Shown here piece after piece: positions 1 through 11,010 of a DNA stretch of 64,000 nucleotides. The first letter of the stretch is position 1; each line of letters opens with the position of its first letter. Origin of the DNA: Abelmoschus esculentus (Eukaryota > Streptophyta > Magnoliopsida > Malvales > Malvaceae); NCBI GenBank assembly GCA_035048815.1, contig JAUCBN010000005.1, positions 19,060,517-19,124,516 on the forward strand, read 5' to 3'. The position numbers and the translations under genes were made by a program. Under the pieces are notes generated by a model. It ran no database searches, was not told the origin of the DNA, and saw only the letters and a program-made list of their open reading frames with translations.

Positions 1-141
1 ATGTTTTTTTTATGATTTTAGTCAACGTAACATACTGACTTAGAGAAAAATTAATGTAATAATCTGTCACATGTAATTTTTCTTTCTTAATCTATTTGTC
101 GTTAATTTTTTAACCCTAAATACCTAAACAACAAATATTAT

Positions 142-2715
142 TGTCAACATGAATTCTTTAATAAAATATAAATAATAAAAAACTGAAAATATAATAAAAT
201 ATTAAATGACAGAAAATAATAAAAATAATAAAATTAAAAAAACAGAAAATAGAAAATATGGGTTGTTGTTACTGTTTTTTGAGGGAGTGTTAAGAGTTTT
301 GGTTGTTGAGGGGATTAGGTTGTTGTAGATAAGATTCGTATGAGAAAATCAAGGGATTTTGAGGAGTTTGAAGTGATTTGGGTTTGTTTTGAATCCCTTT
401 AAAAGGGACTCAATCAAACCGGTGAGAGGGGGAGGTTTTTCCGAATAGCTGGAGGAGGAAAGGATTGGAATCGACAGTGACTTGAATCGGAAGAAGGAAG
501 CTTGAGATCGGAAGGTAATACCACTCGTCTTTTCTTTGTTTTTTCGATTGATGTTTATGCTTGGAGTTTAATCCGGGTTTAGGGTAGGATTTGGTTCGGT
601 TTTAGGTTGCTTAGATCATAGGAAATTGTGTTTGAAGGTGTTTGGAGTCGGTTTTAGGGCGTTTTTTTCAGTTTCCGGCGTGGTTCTAAGCTTTTCGAGG
701 GTTCTGGCGAGTTCGTCGGTGCCGGATTTGATCACCGGCGTCGAGAACGGTCCGTCGCGATGGCCGAAAAACTGACCGGAGTCGTCTTGGGCGGCGACGG
801 GTTCGATCTGGCAACGGTCTACACGGTGGTTGTGAGCCGTGTTCTTGGTGTTCTTCATTGTTCTTGATGAACAAAGAAGAACACCATCCAAGTCTAGGCG
901 TTTGATCCAAAATAGGTGGGTTTGTTGGTTTTTTAGTGTTAGGCTTCAGAGGTTTCTTAGACCAGTGAGTTGGCCGAGTCGGGGTTGGGTGCAAATGACC
1001 GAGTCCACTTGGTCAAGAGGGTTTTTATACCCCCCCTAAAACGACATCGTTTAGGGGAGTGGGTCACGCGGGTCGGATCCGGTTCATATCTGGATCCGCG
1101 CGTTTTGTTATAAAAGGGGAAATTTGCTTCCCTGGTCCCTCAAGCTTTGAACTATCTTCCAATGTAGTCACTAGAATCCCTAATTAGGCTCCTAAAGCTT
1201 TAGATTTTACTCAATTAGGTCCCTTTTTACCCCTAATTTGACCCCTAGGTTTAAAATTAATTAATTTTAGATTATTAATTAAGATTAAAATTAATTTTAA
1301 GACTTAGAAATTTCCTAATTAGGTTCTAAATATAATTTAATTTAATTTCTAAGATAATTTAAAATGAATTTAACCTAGTTAGATTTAATTCAAGATTAAT
1401 TTGACCCTAAAACCTAAAAATTAGACTTTAATTAGATTTAATTTAATTCTTAAAATTTAGAAATAATTTTAATTAATTATTTTAATTAATTTTAGTTAAT
1501 TTCTAAGATAAGTTTTAAAATTAACCCAACTTAGTTAGGTCTAATTTAGCCTAAGTGAACCTTTAAGACTTAATTTACACAAATTAGACTTTAATTAGGC
1601 TTTAATTAAAATTTAAAGTTAGGAAAATTAAATTATTAATTTAATTAAAATTTCTAAACTTTAAAATTGATTACACCTAATTAAATCTAATTCATCCCTT
1701 GAAGTTTGAATACTCCTTTTTGTCTTTACCAATGTAAATCCCTTTGTACTCATGATGATTATTTTGATGTAGTTTGTACTCCCATGTCTTAATAAAAAAA
1801 TATTAAGTTCCTTTGTTTAGTTTATTTATTTTATTTTATTATGTTTTATTTCAAAGCATCATGTAGCATATTTCTAGGAGATCACTAAATAATCATTTAG
1901 TTAATTAATTTAGAGCCCTCTAAGATTAGACGCTTTAATTAATTAATTAAATAGGGAGATAATTAGTAAACAATAGTATTTGAATCTTATATCTCGGATA
2001 CACTAAAGAGGCCAGTGTTTTGACGAACCATGATGTTGGCCTAAAGAGTGTACCTTGGTATCGAATTCATGTGCTATTAAAACCTAGAATTTTGATAAAA
2101 TAACTTAGATTTAGAATTAAATAAAATTGATAGGTAAATAACTAGTGACATTAGTAATTTAAATATGTTTTAACATATAATTAATGGAGCCCTTGTAGGT
2201 TAGAACTTAAAATAAACAAGATAAAATTGGCCATGCATTTAACTCTTTTGAGGCGGAATTTATATTCTTTTAAATTTGGGTGGGACTTCCTATCTAGAGG
2301 ACGTCTCATTTAGCTCAAGTTTAAAGGTGATGTAATTTCTAAATCAAAAGGATATCCTCAATTCAAGTAATGTTTAATTAACAATGAAGAATTAAATTAA
2401 TATTTATCTTCAAAATATCAAAATGCCACGTGAAATTAATAAGGTACCAGTTTGGGGGCGTTTGTAAGGGTCGTTCTTACACGTAACCGACTCCCGAACC
2501 CAAAAGTTTTTTTTAACAAATCTCTGGTTTGCTTTATGGTGTCTGGTCTACCAAAGTGGTCGGTGGCGACACCAAACCATTTTAAAAAAATAAAATTGTA
2601 TATATTTTTCCTAAAATTTGGGTTTTTTAAGATTAAAAGCGATAAAATCCGTATTTTTTAAATCAATTCGCCAGACTATTTTTCACACGTTTTTGGTTTT
2701 AAGAAGGTCGTGACA
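142..2715. mobile_element. Probable solo LTR of a long-LTR (Gypsy-like) retrotransposon
   Basis: The stretch begins TGTCA and ends TGACA, a perfect 5-bp inverted terminal repeat of the TG...CA type. It is flanked on both sides by ATTAT (137-141 and 2716-2720), a fitting 5-bp target-site duplication, although ATTAT is weak evidence in AT-rich DNA. Inside are a GC-richer block (about 450-1130) and a long low-complexity AT block (1190-1720). No gag, protease, reverse transcriptase or integrase reading frame is present, so this is an LTR alone. The 3' part, with a GGTCGGTGGCGACACC run near 2558, resembles ends of plant Ty3/Gypsy LTRs as I remember them. The small reading frames at 616-1039 and 2452-2661 are treated as noncoding. 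Boundaries are inferred from termini and duplication only. Confidence 0.5.
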
Positions 2716-2720
2716 ATTAT

Positions 2721-3660
2721 ATTATATATCATTTTATTAAAAATAAATAAATACCAAAACAAAATATATAACTATCCCAAATAAATATAAAAAAATTAAA
2801 TACCTATAGTTATGGGCAATAAACCTTTAGCCAATACCCTTATGACCCATACTTAAGGACAAACCTTAGATTAAATCAAAAGAGGTTGCATATTATAAAT
2901 ATTAACAAATATTAAATGGATGAAATCCAGTTATATATAAAAGTTATAGTTTTACGTGTTTTATGCATCATAGGTTTATAAAATTGATGACTGAGATTAA
3001 TTGTTTTTTAAAGAATAATCTTTATATAACTCATTGTTAATTTTATTTATATTTCACTCATTCAATTATTTAAAAATATATAAAAACTAAAAAAAATTAC
3101 AATATATAACTAAACCCTACCTTAATATCAAAATACACCTATATAAAGAATCTAATTTTTTATTTTATATATCTATTTCTTAAAAAATAAAAAATCTATA
3201 AATTAGTTTTTTAATTGATTTACATGTGAATAATGTGTTTTTTTTATTATTTGGTTCAATTTTTTATAAACCATAGTTCAAACGGAATGCAATTTCATTT
3301 GAGTTACTTTTGGAAAGATGAGCATTGTTGGAATACAACAACGACGAAGCTAAATAGAAGTGAGGAGAGATAATTATTTTTGATTTTTGTTTTTTATTTA
3401 ATTTTTTAAAAAGATAATTTATTTATGAATTTATCGCATTCTAAATATTTATGTTCTACCCTCAATCTTAAATCTTGATTCCGTTTTTAAACTCAAAAAT
3501 TCAAAGACATTACTTGTTAATACGATTACAACAATTGGCATCATAAAATGTCAATAGAATGTATTGAATCCAGGAATCGATCGATATTTTTTTTTGATGT
3601 AAAAAGGAATACAACTACGAGCCTCGTTGAAAACCTCCTTAAACCTAATTGACGGAAAAG
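2721..3660. other. AT-rich intergenic stretch
   Basis: I see no reading frame, RNA gene or clear element termini here. The stretch lies between the putative solo LTR and the LINE remnant, and its right end may include degraded 5' sequence of that LINE. Confidence 0.5.
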
Positions 3661-3670
3661 AGTACTCGTA

Positions 3671-4270
3671 GTGGCATTAAACAAATTTAAACAAAAAACA
3701 TCACCAAAAGCTGCTGAGATGTATGGGCCGTGGATGCAGGTGGAGAAACGACGACGGGGAACCCAACGAATTGCTAAGGAACAAAAATCTTCTGATTCAA
3801 GGGCTGCTAAGTCGACGGGTTCGCGGTTTGCTGTGTTGAATGTTGGAATAAATAATATGACGGTGGAAGAGCAAACTCCAACGCAAGAGATCGGCCAGGC
3901 CCCGATTCCTAGGGTCGATCATGGTCCTAGTTCAAAGAGGGTAATGAAAGGTAAAGAGGTTGTGGTGGTTCATGAGCCATCTGTGAGTAAGGGTGCACAA
4001 CAGGTTCAAATCATCGCGGACATAGCAAGACCATCTAATGTTGTTCCTCTTATGGAAGCTATTGGGTCGCAAATGAATGCGGATGAGATGATCACAAAAG
4101 CAGTGATTGACACTTCTAAGGCATGTAATGAGCAGGAACAGGTTAAGAGTTTGCAGGTCACCAGTATTGATAATGAGACACAAAGCACGGTGCAGATTGT
4201 TCCTTTTAAGTTGCCTACGGGAAAACATACGGTTATTCGTATTGCGGATGAAAATCAGAAACGGGTCTAA
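3671..4270 (+). pseudogene. LINE ORF1 remnant (nucleic-acid-binding protein, C-terminal part)
   Basis: An open stretch of about 199 codons that opens with GTG rather than ATG. Near its start is the phrase YGPWMQVEKRRRG, which recurs in ORF1 proteins of plant L1-type LINEs, followed by a low-complexity Ser/Gln/Val-rich tail. It sits about 300 bp upstream of an endonuclease remnant in the same orientation, the ORF1-ORF2 order of a LINE. The N-terminal DUF4283-like part and any CCHC knuckle are missing, so it is 5' incomplete. Calling it ORF1 rests on family recall plus the neighbouring endonuclease; it is not a host gene. Confidence 0.7.
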
Positions 4271-4569
4271 AAAGATAATAATGGAAAACCAGCGTTAGGT
4301 TTGATTCGTAAAATAAGCAAGACATATGCTCGTAGTGGCACTATTCCAAGCCCTTTGGTTCGCAAAAACGGAAAGGCAAAAAAGATTGATGGGAAACACC
4401 AAGCGATGGAAGTTACACAATGAATAAATACAGTCTCAAATGAACTATCTACAAAGCAAGCAAGTATGGATCTGTCCGTTAGATCGAGGGATTCAAAGAC
4501 AGCTAAGAAGGGTGAAATTCGATGGACTACGAACAAGTCATTTGAGGGAACGATGCAAGCGGGGAATCA

Positions 4570-5148
4570 GTGAGTTTGAGGTTCTTTATGCTTATTTTAA
4601 TGATTAAAATCATGTGTTGGAATACTCAAGGCACTCTTGGCCTTGACTTTAATCGCTATTTTAGATTATTGGTTAGTGTGCAGTTACCGGATATGATTGC
4701 AATCTTTGAGCCTCGAATAAATGGGGATGGAGCAGATAGTTTCATTCGTCGCTCGGGGTTTGATTATTCATACAGAGTAGAAGTAAATGGTTTTTCAGGA
4801 GGCATATGGGTCCTTTGGAAGGAAGAGATTATGTTTGATGTTCTTACTATTTCAAACCAGTTTGTACATAGAATTGGTGTGGATTCTAGATCAAATGTAC
4901 AATTCCACGCTACGTTTGTGTATGCAAGCCCAGAGTTGGGTAAACGTCGATTCCTCTGGGATCAACTTGAGATCCTGGATCCAGGGCCTAGAATGTCGTG
5001 GCTGCTTGGTGGAAACTTTAATGCTATAGTAGCAGATCTGTTGGCTAAGATCATGCGAAATACTGAGGATTTAATGCGAGTGTTCTTGGAACCACCTAAT
5101 GTAATTCGGATTTTTCTTGATCGGGACAAGTCCATAAGTTTAGCTTGA
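4570..5148 (+). pseudogene. LINE ORF2 remnant: apurinic-like endonuclease domain only
   Basis: The frame carries successive hallmarks of the exonuclease/endonuclease/phosphatase domain of plant LINE ORF2: KIMCWNTQG at the start (usually KI-x-WNxxG), an FEPR motif (the ETR/EPR catalytic block), GFSGGIWVLW, then YASPE...RRFLWDQL. The block that normally reads GDFN is present as GGNFNAI, so the conserved aspartate is replaced by asparagine. The frame then degenerates and stops; no reverse transcriptase (YxDD) or RNase H region follows. Loss of the 3' end is unusual for a LINE, which normally loses its 5' end, so deletion after insertion is likely. This copy cannot be mobile. Confidence 0.8.
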
Positions 5149-6830
5149 TGTTTCAAGGATCGATAATTTTTTTGACAAAACATATTTTTACTTTTTATCT
5201 AAAAAAATTCTAAAAAATAAATATTCTTATTATCTTAAATTTAATACCTAAAATAATAAAAACAAATGAACACTAATTAATCATCATCAATATTTACTCA
5301 AAATCCTTAATTAACATCTTCCCTTTCATTATAATATTTAAATAGACTGGTCCGCAATCTGCAAAAGTATGGCGGCGGCAAACTCTAATCACGTGATAAT
5401 TAAATCCCAGCCGCTAAATATAGAATATTTAACTAACACCCTCCCTTTTTCGTTACGTGAACAAGTTATATTTGAATAGTTGATTATTTAATTCGATAAT
5501 CCAGAATTTAATTTTCTGCTTAAAAAATAAAGTTTCAATTTTGTTTTAGAGCAAAGAAAAAAATAATTAAAAGTTCATAAAAATTAAATTTAATATTAGT
5601 TAAATAATTTATCATAAGAATCAAATTTATAAAAATACTATATTATTTATTTTTAGAGAAAATAATTTATTATTTATTCTCTTTTGAAAAATTATATTAT
5701 GAGATATTTTCGTTATATTATTTATAAATTAATCAATCAAAATTATTCATTTAAATATATTTTATAATTCGTCATTTTATACCAAGTGAATTTTTACTAA
5801 TTTTCACTGAAAATTAAGTTTAAAAATAATTTTTATCAAATAAAAATTTATTTAATAAAAATAATTATATAAAAAAATAATTAAATGAATGACGTGATGT
5901 AAATAATTTATAATATAATTTTTTATTTTTTCCCATCTGAATTATATAATTTAAATAGATTGGTCCACATACTAAAAGGTGGATCACGTTATAATTTTAC
6001 ACGATATTAAAAAATTCTGAACATTTAACTGAATAATTATTTTAATTTTTATTTTTAATCTAAAATAAAATATTTTTTAAAAATAATATGAATCAAAACG
6101 ATTAATAGCTCAAACCTTAAGAACATTTCTTAACATTATACATTCTGATTCTACCTTATTGTACTTGTGTCTCTCAATTTATCTAAATTATTTTCATAAA
6201 GTAGTAAATAATAAAATATTTAAATAATAATTATTTAGTATGATTAAAAATAAAATTTTTTAATGATTAGTTGTTTAAATCCCATCATAGCTGAGAATAA
6301 ACTTTAGCGTGGGTACAAATTTATCTATCTTTAACACTTTAAGCACAAGAATATTGGGAGCTAAACCCTAAAACCTTCTATTTTAGGTTAGAAGTTAAAA
6401 CATAGTATTAGTATTTAGGGATAAATATTAAAATTATTTGGTGAAATTATATATATGAAAATTTTATTTTGGTTTAATTGTGATTCATGTTTTTTTTTAA
6501 ATACAATTATTTATTTTTCATATTAGATAAATATAAGGATCTATATAAATAATATTCTAACATAAAACGGCACTCCATCTATCCTATTAAAATTGTTGCT
6601 TATTGATTTTTTAGTCAAGTTTTTTGAATGTCTACGTTTTATTATTGATAAAATTATTTAAATATATTTTAAAAATCTTTAATTATTTTTTAAATATATA
6701 TTTTATAAAATAACTACGATTAAAGTTTATTTTTTATTTTTAAAATATCAATAAAAGATAATTTTAATGTGACATAATAAGTGATATGATTAGACCTCCA
6801 TGTATATAAATACACAAAACCAAAGTTCAT
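5149..6830. other. AT-rich intergenic DNA, no gene seen
   Basis: Very AT-rich, with many short A/T runs and no frame of interest. A phrase 'atttaaatagactggtcc' near 5337 recurs in variant form near 5949, suggesting an old internal duplication. Nothing else can be supported. Confidence 0.5.
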
Positions 6831-6832
6831 AT

Positions 6833-7097
6833 ATTTTTAGGGTAAACTATCCCAGTGATCATCCAACTAATTGAGAATACTTATTTTAGTCACCTAACTA
6901 AAGAACTCGTCAATCAGGTCATCCAACTTTGAAACCCTATCTATTTGAGTCACCACCGTTAAAATTCTAACAGAAAAGTCACCCTATCTATTTTTAGGGT
7001 AAACTATCCCGGTGATGATGTGGCAGTAAAAAAATATGTAAAATTACACATTTAATCCTTTTAATTTATTTATTATTTTTATTTTTAGGGTAAATTA
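6833..7097. repeat. Short direct-repeat unit (TTTTTAGGGTAAACTATCCC)
   Basis: The phrase occurs near 6835 and again near 6991, about 156 bp apart, with a third partial copy (ATTTTTAGGGTAAATT) near 7084. The intervening 'gtcatccaacttt...gtcacc...gttaaaattctaacag' style is common in plant nonautonomous repeats. It ends directly upstream of the glucose-transporter retrocopy. Confidence 0.5.
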
Positions 7098-7131
7098 CAC
7101 TTGCAGCAGTTTAAGCTCAGGTGACGTTTCA

Positions 7132-7890
7132 ATGAGAGCTGGACTTGTACGTGCCACAAATGTTCTCGAAACCGCCGTTCGATCTTCGATCAAATCTCGA
7201 TCGGTCAAAGCTCAAGCGTTTGGTGGAGACATTGAGGATTTGACACCGATCAACCCTCCAGAGAAATCTTCTGGGACAGTTTTGCCATTTGTTGGTGTTG
7301 CATGTTTGGGAGCTATATTATTTGATTACCATCTAGGGATGGTGAATGGTGCTCTTGAGTATCTAGCTAAGGATCTGGGGATTGCTGAAAATATTGTCAT
7401 GCAAGGATGGGTTGTCAGCACACTCCTTGTTGGTGCCACAGTTGGTTCATTTACTGGGGGATCACTGGTAGACAAATTTGGCAGGAAAAGGACATTTCAA
7501 TTAGATGCTATTCCACTTGTCATTGGAGCATTTCTTACTGCTATGACCCAGAGTGTCCAGACTTTGATAATTGGTCGCTTACTGGCTGGTATTGGTATTG
7601 GCATATCATCCGCTATAGTTCCTCTTTACATATCTGAGATCTCACCAATTGAAATTCGTGGTGCACTTGAATCTATAAATCAACTTTTTATATGCATTAG
7701 GATTCTTGTAGTATTGGTGGCTAGATTACCTTTAGCAGGAAACCCTCAATGGTGGAACCAGAAGCAGGATTGCTTGATCTATTTAGCAGACGTTACTGGA
7801 AAGTTGTTAGTGTTGGAGCTGCACTTTTTCCAACAGTTAACTGGGATAAATGTTGTGGTATACTATTCTACTTTTCTTATTCACAAGGGT
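7132..7890 (+). pseudogene. Retrocopy of a plastidic glucose transporter (MFS), broken
   Basis: The frame resembles plastidic glucose transporter pGlcT/GLT1, a 12-helix sugar-porter protein of the chloroplast inner envelope. It shows a transit-peptide-like start, VLPFVGVACLGAILF, a sugar-porter motif KFGRKRT, GRLLAGIGIGISSAIVPLYISE and the FFQQLTGIN block. These segments come from several exons in normal pGlcT genes but run here without introns, so it is a processed copy. After NPQWW (about 7756) roughly 60 residues are missing. The continuation PEAGLLDLFSRRYWKVVSVGAALF is shifted by one frame (about 7755-7830), then the original frame resumes at FFQQL. The normal LFGYHLG reads LFDYHLG. The C-terminal half is absent. 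A functional product is not credible. Confidence 0.85.
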
Positions 7891-8459
7891 TACTTGAAAT
7901 TTGGTTTCACAAAATTAAATTTAAAAGAAAATTTCTGGAGAATATATAGTGTTTAACAACCTTGCACTCCTTAACCATACATAATAGGATGTTTTTTTGC
8001 TCGAAAAAGGGCTTCAGATTGCATCCGGGAGTTCGTAGCTTAACCGCCTTGCTCCTACCAAAAAAGACCGAATAAGTGACAAAGTAAGATAATAAAGTTA
8101 AAAGATGAATAGATTTAGAAAAGAATTATGAATGATAAGAGAAGTTGTAGATCGAGAGGTGAGTAAAGAAGAACGAAAGGATAAAAATGTTTTTGATTTT
8201 CAATAAATCACCAAATTCTACATCTATTGTTGATTGGTTTGAAGAATTTTAGTTCACAAACTACTAGCTCAAAGATGAGAAACAACTTTAAAAAGTTTAG
8301 AAAGTTAAAAGAAAGAATGAGAAATTAAGATTCTCACTCCACGTTGTTTGAACAACAAACTCACTGCAGAGATGAAGGTTTTGCAACTATAAAGTTTAAT
8401 GGTAGTTGAAGCTTACGAAGTGTTTCCAGAAACAAAAAAACTCGGGTGAATGTTAAGCA

Positions 8460-8700
8460 GCTAACAACAAAGCTTCAACAGCTTCTAGAAGTTCTAAAAG
8501 CTCATCAATCTCAGAAATAGTTACAACTAATTCAGTTGTTTGTTAACTGATCAGAAATTGTATTCAATGGAAGTTAAACTATCATTTTTATAGCTTAGTT
8601 CTCCATAAATAGAAAACTTATCATTCTTGTAAATCACTCTTTTCTTTCAATGAAATACCAATGTTTCTGTCATATTTTCTCTCCTCATCCTTGTATTCTA
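8460..8700 (+). mobile_element. Possible LTR fragment (Copia-like promoter/R region)
   Basis: The order 'cagaaatagttacaac...tttatagc...cataaatagaaaac...atcactcttttctttcaatgaaatac' looks like the TATA/R region of plant Copia LTRs, with a short leader ending in a C/T-rich stretch. No termini or target duplication were found. The flanking 7960-8460 is unassigned. Confidence 0.3.
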
Positions 8701-8704
8701 ATAG

Positions 8705-8953
8705 ATGTGTATTTTTTTCGTATGTAGTAATATTTTTTTATATTTTTATATATCAATGTATATATCATAAAAAGTTAATAGACTCGTCTCAAACTTAAAA
8801 ATTAATCTTTTGATTACTAAAAGTTTTGAATTATTCGAATTTTCATTTGACAACTCGAACTTTATTTAAAATTTTTTCGAATCGAATCGTGTCTAAAATT
8901 TCAAATCAAGTCAAAACGAATAGAGTATTTTCGCATGGAATCGATTTATTCAT
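8705..8953 (+). mobile_element. Truncated copy of the hAT-type MITE seen at 18589
   Basis: The sequence from 'gtatgtagtaatatttttttatatttttatatatcaatgtatatatcat' to 'gagtattttcgcatggaatcgatttatt' closely parallels the right half (about 18815-19050) of the complete element at 18589-19090. The left half and both terminal repeats are missing. Its right edge abuts the LINE fragment on the minus strand. Confidence 0.7.
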
Positions 8954-9014
8954 GGCCAACCAAATCGATGTCCTCACCCTTTGCGGCACCTTTAGTTTCT
9001 ATATACATGGCCAA

Positions 9015-9290
9015 TCAATATGGACATCCTTCAAAAATGACTGCAGCCGCAGCAGGAGCTAAAGTCGCATCCGAGAGTATACTTTCTAATCGCTGCCAAT
9101 CCCATTGACCTAAAGGCGTTATGCATTCAGCAAAAACAAATTTGGTGGCACTCCATGAAGGGCCATTGCGATCCACCCAAATATCCTTCCGAAAATCCAC
9201 TTGTATACCACTCTCAACATTCAAACGCGCACCTTGAACCTCATCCCACATCGAAATAAGTCATCGCCAAACAAGCCATTTCTGAGACTT
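9015..9290 (-). pseudogene. LINE ORF2 remnant: region downstream of reverse transcriptase
   Basis: On the minus strand the frame reads WDEVQGARLNVESG, IWVDRNGPSWSAT and GQWDWQRLESILSDA. That is the arrangement seen between the reverse transcriptase and zf-RVT parts of plant non-LTR elements (an 'xIWxDxxLxG' phrase, then a 'G-W-W-L' phrase). Only about 80 codons survive. It is not contiguous with the endonuclease remnant at 4570 and lies in the opposite orientation, so it belongs to a different insertion. Confidence 0.6.
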
Positions 9291-9519
9291 TGGTGTCCTA
9301 GAACAATAAAAAGATAGCTCATAATTAAAATTTTAAATTACAGTTACGATAATATTTTTGATCGTATTATATTTATCATAATTACAAACATAACGATTGA
9401 TATTATAGTCACTGTAAGTATCGTAATTGTGAATTTTTTAATAATATATGTTATTGCGAATTTCACAGAGATTACGATTTTGAATGATGTCACTACCCTA
9501 CAAATCAATCGTTATTTAA

Positions 9520-10060
9520 ATTCATACCCCTAATAACACGTATTAAAAAATAAAATTTAATAGTAAATCTATAATAACAAGCATTAAAAATAATTTGGGA
9601 CTCTAATAACAAATATTAAAAAAAATAAAATTTAAGTGTATGATCATTATAAAAAATATTAAAAAATAAAGATATAATAACGAGTATTAAAAAATAAATT
9701 CTAATAGTAAGTCCATAATAACGCGCAATTAAAACAATTTAGGACTCTAATAATAAATATTAAAAAAATAAAATTTAAGAGTATACTCATTATAATAAAT
9801 ATCGAAAAACAAAATGAGACTATAATAACAAGTATTAAAAAAATAAACCCTAAATAACAAGTATTAAAAAATAGACGCTAAATAACAAGTATTAAAAAAT
9901 TAAAATTTAAGAATAGACCATTAATAATAAATATTTAAAAAATTAATTTTTTAATAATAAATATTAAGATAAAATTAAACTCATAATAATCAACATTGAA
10001 AAAAAAAACAAAATTTTAATAATAAATATTAAAAATAATTAAACTATATAATTAATATAA
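9520..10060. repeat. Degenerate AT-rich tandem array (unit like ATAATAACAAGTATTAAAAA)
   Basis: A unit containing 'ataataacaagtattaaaaaataaa' returns every 35-45 bp with substitutions (examples near 9528, 9574, 9609, 9684, 9826, 9857 and 9887). Longer sub-blocks such as 'ataaaatttaagagtata' recur at a higher period. A weaker relative occurs at 37400-37560. Confidence 0.65.
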
Positions 10061-10850
10061 AAATATTTTTTTTATAAATGTATTTAATTATAAAAATTTT
10101 GGGCCTAAGCGGAAGGGCCTCTTGTCCAGGCCTAATACGGCTCTGATAGCCGAAGCCTCGAGAGATTGCCCGTAGAAATGATTCTACGCGATGCGCAGAT
10201 GCAGTGCAAAAGTTCGCAAGACCAACGTGACAACTGACAAGCATTTAATTAGCAATAATAAAATGACCATTAGTTTATTATGTAATAAATATTCTTTAGG
10301 ATATTTGAGATTTCTCTATATGCGAACACTTCTCTTACTTGAAAAATGTAAGATAGGTTTAATATTTTTATAACATTTTAGGATTTTTAGTTAAATATTA
10401 TTTTTTAATTTAAATTTTAGAGATAGCAGATATATTATTTTATAATTAAGATTTACTGTAAAAATTAAAGTAATTTGAAGATGTTACCTGTAGGTAACTT
10501 ATTGAGTTAAAATATAAAATTTGAATAGTGAATCAATAATTGAACCATATGCTGGTGACTCAAATTTCGTAACTTGACTCAAGACATCACATGTATATGA
10601 CGTTTTCATTTAAATTTTATTAATAAAAAATCTAAAAAAATCAATTATAAATAACATTTTTAAATTATTATGATTTTTATCTAAATCCTCAATAATAAGA
10701 TAAGTATTTTATATCTTTAAAATTTAAACTAAAAAATATATTAGCCTAAAAATGCAGCAGTTTATCCCTTTTCCCTAATTTAATCTCTTTTTTTCCTTAT
10801 CAAGCATAGTTTTGCTAGGTCAAATGAGTTTTTTACAATAGAGGATATTC
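10061..10850. other. Intergenic, upstream of the HD-domain gene
   Basis: A short GC-richer island (about 10100-10230) stands out in AT-rich surroundings but encodes nothing I recognise. The rest is plain AT-rich DNA. Confidence 0.4.
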
Positions 10851-10857
10851 TATATAA
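10851..10857 (+). promoter_or_regulatory. Putative TATA box of the HD-domain gene
   Basis: TATATAA lies about 160 bp upstream of the start codon at 11011, which would put transcription start near 10885 with a C/T-rich leader of about 125 nt. Confidence 0.5.
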
Positions 10858-11010
10858 TCTTCCCGCTTCCGTTGCACAAAATCCCATACATTACGACATT
10901 CTTGCCGGTTCTCTGCCACAGTACCACACTATTCCTTCCACTCCCCTGAAATCCCTACAAACTCTTCACTCATTTTCTCTCTCGCTCTCTTCAAAATCCG
11001 CCTCAAGAAA

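Noticed and set aside
616..1039. Overlapping open frames on both strands
   Set aside because: They lie in the GC-richer block of the putative solo LTR, overlap each other on opposite strands and show no domain motif.
9520..10060. CRISPR-like array
   Set aside because: Units are degenerate, contiguous and AT-only, with no uniform spacers; the genome is a plant's.
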